Source of the DNA: an uncultured Ruminococcus sp.
GTDB taxonomy: Bacteria > Bacillota > Clostridia > Oscillospirales > Ruminococcaceae
Assembly (NCBI GenBank): GCA_937901485.1
Contig: CALGTT010000370.1
Span: 1 to 7,837 of the forward strand
Direction: 5' to 3'
DNA length: 7,837 nucleotides
In this document: one piece after another, positions 1 to 5,872 of the stretch
Numbering within the stretch: position 1 is the stretch's first letter
Layout: every line of letters starts with the position of its first letter
Notes under the pieces: model-generated
Database searches by the model: none
The model's input: only the letters and a program-made list of their open reading frames with translations
Told to the model about the DNA's origin: nothing
Translations under genes and position numbers: made by a program

Positions 1-203
1 GCGACCTTGCGCTCAAGCAAGTGATAATTTTGAATATTGACAGTCTTTTGATTTGCGTCCTTTTGCTTTTCTTGATAATTACGTACCCAACTGTAGAAGG
101 TGCTTTTGGGTATGCCTGTATCAGCAAGAATGCTTGCTGATGCTTCACCGGAAAAATAACGCTCGATGACCTGCTGTTTTAATTCTTTAGAATATGATTT
201 CAT
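1..203 (-). CDS. IS3-family transposase OrfA, N-terminal part (partial)
   Basis: The minus-strand reading frame starts at ATG 203-201 and is open to the left window edge, giving 67 codons (MKSYSKELKQQVIERYFSG...). OrfA of IS3 elements is a small protein of about 90-100 residues. It binds the element ends through a helix-turn-helix and is usually fused to the OrfB DDE transposase by programmed frameshifting. The HTH is visible at about residues 21-41 (ASASILADTGIPKSTFYSWV), the typical HTH_Tnp_1 pattern in which a short helix, a 'TGIP' turn and an 'STFYSWV' recognition helix follow one another. The start is supported by AAAGGAGT at 220-213 in minus-strand orientation, nine bases upstream. The frame is intact as far as it can be read; whether OrfB follows cannot be seen. 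Confidence 0.85.
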   Translation of the reverse strand, partial: MKSYSKELKQQVIERYFSGEASASILADTGIPKSTFYSWVRNYQEKQKDANQKTVNIQNYHLLERKV

Positions 204-228
204 GGATGGTCAACTCCTTTCATTGTTG

Positions 229-237
229 ATTATACCA
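229..237 (-). promoter_or_regulatory. Extended -10 promoter of the IS OrfA
   Basis: On the minus strand the sequence reads TGGTATAAT, a perfect -10 hexamer with the TGn extension, 26 bases upstream of the OrfA start and just before its AAAGGAGT ribosome binding site. No good -35 hexamer lies at the usual 17 bases, which an extended -10 can tolerate. It points leftward, away from the sigma factor gene. Confidence 0.55.
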
Positions 238-280
238 TGAATTTGTGATATCGGATGAAAGTGTTTCAAAAACTCATACA

Positions 281-386
281 GTTGATACTCTTAAATAAGA
301 ATCCCCGATCAACTAAGACAATGCTCTATAATTCTCAAAAGGTTACTGCGCAATAGTATTCTCAGAAAGTTCTTTTCCGAATTCAC
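281..386. other. Non-coding spacer between the IS end and the sigma-factor promoter
   Basis: I see no gene here. A GTTGAT (281-286) and ATCAAC (308-313) pair forms a short inverted repeat, and a TATAAT at 327-332 has no -35 partner at suitable spacing. The stretch is AT-rich and probably represents the upstream region of the sigma gene that the insertion sequence landed next to. Confidence 0.4.
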
Positions 387-415
387 TTGAAAAACCCCGT
401 AATATCCTGTATAAT
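387..415 (+). promoter_or_regulatory. Sigma-A-type promoter of the sigma-factor operon
   Basis: TTGAAA at 387-392 and TATAAT at 410-415 are separated by exactly 17 bases, a near-consensus housekeeping promoter. Transcription would start near 422, leaving a leader of about 40 bases before the ATG at 461. The promoter suggests that basal expression of the regulator pair comes from the vegetative polymerase and not only from autoregulation. I did not see a recognisable ECF-type -35 element nearby. Confidence 0.8.
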
Positions 416-460
416 AAAAATATAACATTCCATCGTCTTACACGCAAAAGGAGCCGGCAT

Positions 461-997
461 ATGGTTTTGGAAATGTATCTTCCCCTGCTTGCTTCCAAAA
501 AGGAAGAAAGCAGGTTTGAACAAATATATTATGAGAACAGGAACCTCCTATACTACTGTGCTTACAGCATTCTGGGGGATGTGCAGTTGTCCGAAGACGC
601 TGTCAGCGAGGCATTTCTTGCACTGATCAAAAACATGGACAAGATTGCCGGCAATGACGCCGAACGGACACGCAGCTATCTGGTGATCATTGTACGCAAT
701 GCCGCACGCAAAATCTGCCGCAGCAGAAAGCACGAAGTCATCACTGCACCACAGGATCTCCCCGATCTGACAAGTATTCAAATGGATATTCATGCAAGAG
801 AAGCAAAGGCAGATCTGTTCCGCCTGGTGCAGTCGCTGGATGAAAAATACGCCGACGTGCTGGTGCTGAAATATTACCATCAGCTAAGGGACAGAGAAAT
901 TGCCCGATCGCTGGGGGTATCTTTGACTGCGGTGAAAAGCCGTCTTGCAAGAGGAAAGCGTCTGCTGGCAGAGATAATCAAGGAGGAGATGTCATGA
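461..997 (+). CDS. ECF-type RNA polymerase sigma-70 family factor
   Basis: This 178-residue protein should direct RNA polymerase to a small regulon, as ECF (group 4) sigma factors do. Region 2 spans about residues 19-88: the stretch around 'YYCAYSILGDVQLSEDAVSEAF' (split here as the core-binding helix plus the DAVSEAF segment) followed by 'RSYLVIIVRNAARKICR' matches the -10 recognition region. Region 4 (Sigma70_r4_2) spans about 117-174, with 'LDEKYADVLVLKYY' and the DNA-binding 'REIARSLGVSLTAVKSRLARG'. Region 3 is absent, and the length is normal for ECF factors. The start is set by AAAAGGAG at 446-453, seven bases before ATG 461; a later in-frame ATG at 473 has no comparable RBS. The stop overlaps the next start (ATGA, 994-997), indicating translational coupling to a membrane protein that is probably its regulator. 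Target promoters and the inducing signal are unknown. Confidence 0.92.
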   Translation: MVLEMYLPLLASKKEESRFEQIYYENRNLLYYCAYSILGDVQLSEDAVSEAFLALIKNMDKIAGNDAERTRSYLVIIVRNAARKICRSRKHEVITAPQDLPDLTSIQMDIHAREAKADLFRLVQSLDEKYADVLVLKYYHQLRDREIARSLGVSLTAVKSRLARGKRLLAEIIKEEMS

Positions 998-1698
998 CAA
1001 ACAGAGAATTTGAACAGTTCCTGCGTGAATCCATTGAAGAGCATGGCGACTCTTATGTGGACGTGCCGCAGCATACAGTGTCACACCGCTTCTCCAAAGG
1101 ATTTGAACGAAAAATAAAGCGCATGAGCAGACAGTCAGCACTTACGCTTCCCGATCTGCACGGAATGCCCCTGCGGAAACGCATTGCATTTATGACAATG
1201 ATCATCATTCTGCTTTCCATGATGACAATGACTGTGGCTGCCTATGTGGGTGGATTCACATGGGAACATCTGGAAACAGAAACCATTGTGAATGCCGCAT
1301 ATGATGAGAGAGCACAAACAGAAATCCACACCTACTATGCCCCTTCCTATATTCCCGAACCGCTGGTGCAGACCAATACGGATGTATATGCAAATGAGAA
1401 CAGTATCTATCATCTGGAGTATCATTTTGGGGAATTGATGGACGACAACAATTTATTTCTGTACTATCGGCAGTATATTAAATCGGAGTTTCAGGCCTGC
1501 TGGAATGTATCAGAACAAAACGATGTGATCCCCGTACAGGTCAACGGCTGCGATGGCTTTCTGGTAGTGCTGTGTCAGGAGCATTACCGCTGGCTGTGCT
1601 GGGATGATGGGGAATATATTTTCTGGATCCGCACGAACATTGATCAGGATGCACTAATGAAAGTAGCGGAATCTGTGCAAAAAGTAGAATTTGATTGA
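994..1698 (+). CDS. Single-pass membrane protein, probable anti-sigma/sensor partner (DUF4367-like ectodomain)
   Basis: The 234-residue product has a charged cytoplasmic N-terminus (residues 1-63), one hydrophobic segment (about 64-86, rich in M/I/L) and an extracytoplasmic C-terminal domain of about 148 residues. That domain carries the 'YAPSYIPEPL' opening, a central tyrosine-rich part and a closing 'DQDALMKVAESVQKV' helix, the pattern I associate with DUF4367 proteins encoded beside clostridial ECF sigma factors. An anti-sigma role is inferred from the topology and the ATGA overlap with the sigma gene; the RBS AGGAGGAG lies at 981-988, inside the sigma gene. The cytoplasmic part lacks the HxxxCxxC zinc motif of classical anti-sigma domains, so it would bind sigma in another way. 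It could instead be a sensor or a surface protein controlled by the sigma factor. Confidence 0.7.
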   Translation: MTNREFEQFLRESIEEHGDSYVDVPQHTVSHRFSKGFERKIKRMSRQSALTLPDLHGMPLRKRIAFMTMIIILLSMMTMTVAAYVGGFTWEHLETETIVNAAYDERAQTEIHTYYAPSYIPEPLVQTNTDVYANENSIYHLEYHFGELMDDNNLFLYYRQYIKSEFQACWNVSEQNDVIPVQVNGCDGFLVVLCQEHYRWLCWDDGEYIFWIRTNIDQDALMKVAESVQKVEFD

Positions 1699-1748
1699 GT
1701 CTTGCATCCTTTTGCTTTTGAAATGGATTACTTTTATAAGAGATTTTC

Positions 1749-1779
1749 GGAGTCTGTCAAACAGACTCCTTCTTTTTTT
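1749..1779 (+). terminator. Intrinsic terminator between the regulator pair and the transporter genes
   Basis: A perfect 9-bp stem, GGAGTCTGT (1749-1757) and ACAGACTCC (1761-1769), closes a 3-base CAA loop and is followed by TTC and seven T residues to 1779. It looks efficient and sits 50 bases after the stop of the membrane protein. The T-run leads directly into the GGAGG ribosome binding site (1780-1784) of the next gene, so downstream expression needs read-through, antitermination or a promoter I could not identify with confidence. GAGTCT at 1697-1702 repeats part of the left arm and could pair with the right arm, a weak hint of an alternative structure. Confidence 0.88.
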
Positions 1780-1790
1780 GGAGGAATCAC

Positions 1791-2906
1791 ATGAAAAGAG
1801 TATATGGCTGCATTGTTGCAGCATTTGCACTTCTTCTGACAGGATGCAGCGGGCAAACATCTGCTGCGAATGACTGGCGGATCATATCCATGTATCAGCT
1901 TGCAGAGCCGCAAAAAAACGGCGCATTCATCATGAACGACAGCAGACTGGATTTTCTGGATGTACAGGCAAACACAAGCATTCCCCTTTGCGATGAGCCG
2001 TCCTGTACTCATAGTTCGGAAAGCGACTGCACCGCCTATGGCAAATCCAATCATCCCTTTTTCTATGGCGACAAGCTGTGCTGGTTTACGGTGACGGAAT
2101 ATTATGAAACAGACAGCGGCTATCAGGCGGATGTACAACTGTGGCAGAGTGATGCGAACGGCAGCAATGCCGAAATGCTGCTTGTGGAAAAGGGTGCATC
2201 CTGCATGGGTGCAGAGCGTTTTGTACTGGATGGAGATGTGCTCTATTACTTCGTTACACGCCAGACCTATAATATGGAATTTCAGGAAAATGAACCAAGC
2301 ATCTCGCTCCATGCATACAACTTCAAAACAGAAGAAACCATGCAGTATGGTGAAGTGGTCAAGGGGTACAGCAGCGGTATGTGGACGCTAGGCATCTGGG
2401 AGGAGAAGCTGTATGCTACTGCATCGGCGGCAGAAGTCAATCTGCCCTATCTTGATCGGTTACTTGCCTATGCGGAAGAAAACAATCTGACGCAGGATGA
2501 GGCGATGACACTGTTTATGCAGGAGGATCGCTATATAGAAAAGCATCTGACACTGAACCTTTCCACAGGAGAATGGACAGAAGTGCAGGATGTGCCGATG
2601 CTGTTATCCGCACGATTCTGGTATGATCAGGACGAAAATGGATTTTATGCAGAAGATCACAACGGCAAACGTTTTTCCATCTATGATAATGATGTGATCT
2701 CCGCAGAAATGTATGGGGACTACTGCTGGCTGCACACCAATGAGGGGATGAAGCTCTGGAGTGAGGAGACACAGACGCTATACGCACTTTCTCTTTCGGA
2801 AAATCAATATCTTTGCGATATTTGCGGTGAGTATGCTGTGATTCAGACGAACGGTAATGGCACATCCGTGTACCACTCTGTACCTGTGGAGGAGATTCTG
2901 TCATGA
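1791..2906 (+). CDS. Surface lipoprotein with a CxxxxC-T-H motif, possibly a beta-propeller
   Basis: The 371-residue protein begins with a lipoprotein signal peptide: a basic start (MKR), a hydrophobic core (residues 4-16) and the lipobox L16-T-G-C19, so it should be lipidated at Cys19 and held on the outer face of the membrane. GGAGG at 1780-1784 sits six bases before the ATG. Residues 62-80 carry 'LCDEPSCTH' with C67, C72, H74 and C80. I recall similar motifs at the N-terminus of propeller-like (DUF5050-type) lipoproteins in gut Clostridia, but no function is established that I know of. The rest is rich in W, Y, F and short strand-like repeats such as 'GDVLYYFVTR', 'EEKLYATAS' and 'GDYCWLHTNEG', consistent with a blade-repeat fold. 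Its stop overlaps the ABC ATPase start (ATGA), so it probably works with the transporter. The molecular function is unknown. Confidence 0.75.
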   Translation: MKRVYGCIVAAFALLLTGCSGQTSAANDWRIISMYQLAEPQKNGAFIMNDSRLDFLDVQANTSIPLCDEPSCTHSSESDCTAYGKSNHPFFYGDKLCWFTVTEYYETDSGYQADVQLWQSDANGSNAEMLLVEKGASCMGAERFVLDGDVLYYFVTRQTYNMEFQENEPSISLHAYNFKTEETMQYGEVVKGYSSGMWTLGIWEEKLYATASAAEVNLPYLDRLLAYAEENNLTQDEAMTLFMQEDRYIEKHLTLNLSTGEWTEVQDVPMLLSARFWYDQDENGFYAEDHNGKRFSIYDNDVISAEMYGDYCWLHTNEGMKLWSEETQTLYALSLSENQYLCDICGEYAVIQTNGNGTSVYHSVPVEEILS

Positions 2907-3757
2907 AGCTGACCTTTGCACATCTGACAAAACAATATGGCAACTTCACCGCATTGGAGGATTTTTCCTACACCTTCACACCCGGCGTATACGGATTGCT
3001 TGGCCCAAACGGTGCAGGAAAATCCACACTGATGAACATTCTCACCGGCAATCTGCAAGCAACTGCGGGACACATTCTGCTGGATGGTACACCCGTGCAG
3101 GAACTGGGTGCGGCATTTCGGAAACGGATCGGTTTTATGCCCCAACAGCAGGGGCTTTATCCTGAATTTACGCTGGAACACTTTCTCTGGTATATGGCAT
3201 CTCTCAAGGGACTCAGCAAGAAACAAGCGAAAGAGGAAATCCCACATCTCATACAGCTTGTCAATCTGAATGGACAGGAACATAAACGGCTTGGTGGGTT
3301 TTCGGGCGGTATGAAACAGCGTGCGCTGATTGCACAGGCAATGCTCGGAAAGCCTGATATTCTGATCCTGGATGAACCCACTGCCGGTCTTGACCCCAAA
3401 GAACGTATCCGCATCCGCAATCTGATCGCAGAGGCGGCATTTGACCGCATTGTTCTGATTGCCACTCATGTGGTGACGGATGTGGCATACATCGCAAAGG
3501 AGATCCTGCTTCTGAAGCAAGGCATGATTCTTGACAGCGGTACACCACCCATCCTATGTAAAAAGCTGGAGGGAAAAGTGTTTCTGGTAAACTGTGCAGA
3601 AGAAGATCTTTCCGCGCTTGCAGAGCAAGGGAAGATCTGCAATATCACCGGAGAAGAAAATGGTATCTCCGTGCGGATACTCTGTGATGCACCACCGCCG
3701 AATGCTGTCACCTGCAAGCCCGATTTGGAGGATGTGTACCTCCGGAATTTTGAATAG
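2903..3757 (+). CDS. ABC transporter ATP-binding protein
   Basis: This 284-residue ATPase powers the transporter encoded by the next gene. All nucleotide-binding motifs are present: Walker A GPNGAGKST (34-42), Q-loop at Q81 in 'GFMPQQ', the signature FSGGMKQR (133-140, with S replacing the usual first residue pattern LSGG by FSGG), Walker B ILILDEP (153-159, D157 and E158), D-loop GLDP (162-165) and switch histidine H189 in 'ATHVV'. The ending at 'DLEDVYLRNFE' and the extra C-terminal part (about 215-284) are typical of ABC-2-type exporter ATPases (the CcmA, BcrA or NatA type). Translation starts inside the lipoprotein stop codon (ATGA, 2903-2906), with GGAGGAG upstream at 2888-2894. The ATPase looks fully functional. 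The substrate cannot be read from the sequence. Confidence 0.93.
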   Translation: MKLTFAHLTKQYGNFTALEDFSYTFTPGVYGLLGPNGAGKSTLMNILTGNLQATAGHILLDGTPVQELGAAFRKRIGFMPQQQGLYPEFTLEHFLWYMASLKGLSKKQAKEEIPHLIQLVNLNGQEHKRLGGFSGGMKQRALIAQAMLGKPDILILDEPTAGLDPKERIRIRNLIAEAAFDRIVLIATHVVTDVAYIAKEILLLKQGMILDSGTPPILCKKLEGKVFLVNCAEEDLSALAEQGKICNITGEENGISVRILCDAPPPNAVTCKPDLEDVYLRNFE

Positions 3758-3766
3758 GAGCAGCAT

Positions 3767-5863
3767 ATGATAGGAAACGAATTACGGAAACTGTTCTGTA
3801 CACGTTCTGTTCTGCTGTCCGTCATAGGCCTTTTGATTGCAAATGTGGTTCTGTTATGCCTGCAGATCGGACGAGATTCGATTCCGGCAGAGGACTACAA
3901 AGCGATCTATGCACAACTGCAAGGTAAATCCAACGATCAGGCACAGGCAGAGGTATTGCAGCAATACGAAAAGCTGCGGGAACAGTGGAAGCTTGCAGAG
4001 GGTGCGTGCTGGGATGAGATGGCGTTGTATGCTGTGATTCTGGATGAGATCACGGCGATCACTTCATATGATGACTATCTGACAGGCATTGACGAAGCAG
4101 CAGCACGGATGCAGCAAAGCAGCTTGTTCGGCAAACCCGATTCCTTCAGCTACCGCAATATCCGGAAAACACCTTCGGATTTTGCACATCTCAAGGGCAT
4201 AGGGCTCATCCTCGCCCCATCCAAAGGAATCGAACTTGCCACTGATTTTCCTGTAACCGACGGCATTGCTGCCTGCATACTGCTGCTCACGATATTGACA
4301 CTGGTCATGCGGGAAAAGGAACAGAATCAGCTTTTACTGTATCACACCACATTCCACGGACGTGGACGGCTGGGACTTGCAAAGCTGTGTGCATGTTTCA
4401 CCATTGGAATTGCTGCGGCAGTGCTGTTGTATGGCTGTAATCTTCTGATCTGCGGCAGTATCTATGGACTTGGTGATCTGAGCCGACCGATCCAGTCCGT
4501 TCACGCAATGAACGGAAGCTGCTTTCATCTGACAGTGGGGGCATATCTCGGATTGTTTTTGCTTGCAAAATCAGCGGTGTATTGTCTGATTGCAGCGGTC
4601 ATGTATCTGACGGCGGTATTTGCAAAATCCGCACCCCGGTGTTTCGGAACGCTTACGATCGTTGGCGGAATTTCGGCGGCACTGTGGATGATAATCCCGA
4701 GTGAAAGCATATTCTGTCTGCTCAAATATGTGAATCTGCTGGCGTTTCTGGATACGCAAACGCTGTTTGCCGTCTATCAGAACCGCAATGTATTCGGCTT
4801 CCCCGTTGGGCAGATGACTGTGTTTGCGGTGTCCGTCTGCATCATGCTGACAGTCATATCGCTGATTTCTGTGAAGCTGTTTGCACGAATGTCCGTGATC
4901 CGGAATCAGACAAAACGTCTGCATCTGCAATGGATCCGGCATACGCATCTGCATCTGTTCAGCCATGAATGCTATAAGGTGTTCATCGGCGGCAAGGTAC
5001 TGTGGATCATAGCGGCACTGCTGTTGTGTCGTGTGCTGTTCTATACACCGCTTCAGGTATCCTATACCCCCGATGAGATCTATTATCGGCAGTATATGAC
5101 GGTGCTTGCAGGTGAATACACAGCCGAAAAAGAAGCATGGCTAATGGAAGAAAAAGCATCACTGGATGCAGCACAATCAGAATATATGGCTGCATTGCAG
5201 GCTGCGGGAGAAAACACCCTGCTTGTTGTAACAAAGTATCAGAGTATCCTTGCACCAAAAGCCGCATTGGAAGAAACTATCCGTCATGCCGAACACCTGC
5301 GATCTGTTCCCGACGGCGCATTTTTCTATGACCGAGGGTATCGGCTGCTGACATCGGGCGCAGAAAACAAAACCCATATTCTGCTTGCCATGCTGATGAG
5401 TGCGCTGCTCCTGTGCTGTATATCAGGGATATTCACAAGAGAATACCACACGCAGATGCACATGCTGCTGCATTCCTCCTACAAAGGGCAAAAGCCTGTG
5501 CTGATCTGTAAACTGTGTATTGCATTTTTCATCGTGTTGATGGTATATCTTGCGGTGTATGTGCCGTATTTCATGCAGGTCTTATCCGCCTATGGCATGG
5601 TTGGGGCAGATGCTCCCGCCGCATCCATGGAACATCTGCAGGGATGGAACTGTTCGGTCGGCGGCTATCTGATTCTGTTGAGTCTGAAACGATTTGCGGG
5701 CTTTCTGCTGCAGACAGTGACGCTGTGGCTGTTATCCCATAAATTGCAGAACACATCGGCACTCATTGCCGCTGCAGGTGTGCTGTTCCTTTTGCCGCTG
5801 CTGCTTGTGTGGCTCGGTATTCCCGGGATGCGGCATCTGCTTTGGAACCCATTGATTCTATAA
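3767..5863 (+). CDS. ABC-2-type transporter permease, two homologous halves in one chain
   Basis: The 698-residue membrane protein is the permease partner of the ATPase, starting nine bases after its stop with AGGAG at 3756-3760. Both halves follow the same plan: a first helix, a long extracytoplasmic helical domain, then several more helices. Half 1 has helices near 14-32, 163-181, 205-230, 256-285, 292-311 and 350-370, with an outer domain at 33-162. Half 2 has helices near 410-426, 536-556, 576-604, 632-656 and 663-683, with an outer domain at 427-535. Residues 182-207 and 558-583 align without gaps: R-E, Q/H, L, H-(T/S)-(T/S)-(F/Y)-x-G and a final K-L match. 'E-x-x-K-x-F' at 5-10 recurs at 401-406, and a P-x-E...Y...L-x-G stretch at 40-53 recurs at 435-449. 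One chain could therefore supply both transmembrane domains. Family membership beyond ABC-2-like is uncertain, and the substrate is unknown. Confidence 0.82.
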   Translation: MIGNELRKLFCTRSVLLSVIGLLIANVVLLCLQIGRDSIPAEDYKAIYAQLQGKSNDQAQAEVLQQYEKLREQWKLAEGACWDEMALYAVILDEITAITSYDDYLTGIDEAAARMQQSSLFGKPDSFSYRNIRKTPSDFAHLKGIGLILAPSKGIELATDFPVTDGIAACILLLTILTLVMREKEQNQLLLYHTTFHGRGRLGLAKLCACFTIGIAAAVLLYGCNLLICGSIYGLGDLSRPIQSVHAMNGSCFHLTVGAYLGLFLLAKSAVYCLIAAVMYLTAVFAKSAPRCFGTLTIVGGISAALWMIIPSESIFCLLKYVNLLAFLDTQTLFAVYQNRNVFGFPVGQMTVFAVSVCIMLTVISLISVKLFARMSVIRNQTKRLHLQWIRHTHLHLFSHECYKVFIGGKVLWIIAALLLCRVLFYTPLQVSYTPDEIYYRQYMTVLAGEYTAEKEAWLMEEKASLDAAQSEYMAALQAAGENTLLVVTKYQSILAPKAALEETIRHAEHLRSVPDGAFFYDRGYRLLTSGAENKTHILLAMLMSALLLCCISGIFTREYHTQMHMLLHSSYKGQKPVLICKLCIAFFIVLMVYLAVYVPYFMQVLSAYGMVGADAPAASMEHLQGWNCSVGGYLILLSLKRFAGFLLQTVTLWLLSHKLQNTSALIAAAGVLFLLPLLLVWLGIPGMRHLLWNPLIL

Positions 5864-5872
5864 GGAGAACCT

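Larger units (their letters stand above)
1..280 (-). mobile_element. IS3-family insertion sequence, one end (truncated by window edge)
   Basis: The segment contains the start of a minus-strand IS3-type OrfA with its own RBS and promoter. Read on the minus strand, the sequence beginning at 280 opens with TGTATGAG, and IS3-family termini typically begin with TG, so 280 is a plausible element boundary. The other inverted repeat and any target duplication lie outside the window, so the boundary is a guess within a few tens of bases. No transposase-like sequence is seen to the right of it. Confidence 0.6.

Noticed and set aside
281..313. Inverted repeat GTTGAT...ATCAAC beside the IS end
   Set aside because: The arms are only 6 bp with a 21-base gap, which is readily expected by chance in an AT-rich spacer.
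327..332. A second TATAAT upstream of the sigma gene
   Set aside because: No -35-like hexamer lies 16-18 bases upstream, whereas the promoter at 387-415 has both hexamers at ideal spacing.
1712..1740. Weak promoter candidate TTGCTT-N17-TATAAG before the lipoprotein gene
   Set aside because: The -35 hexamer matches poorly, and the predicted start would fall at the foot of the terminator stem, so a useful promoter here is doubtful.
2843..3520. Long minus-strand open frame opposite the ABC ATPase gene
   Set aside because: The plus-strand frame encodes every ABC ATPase motif, and the opposite frame shows no recognisable domain, so it is a shadow frame.
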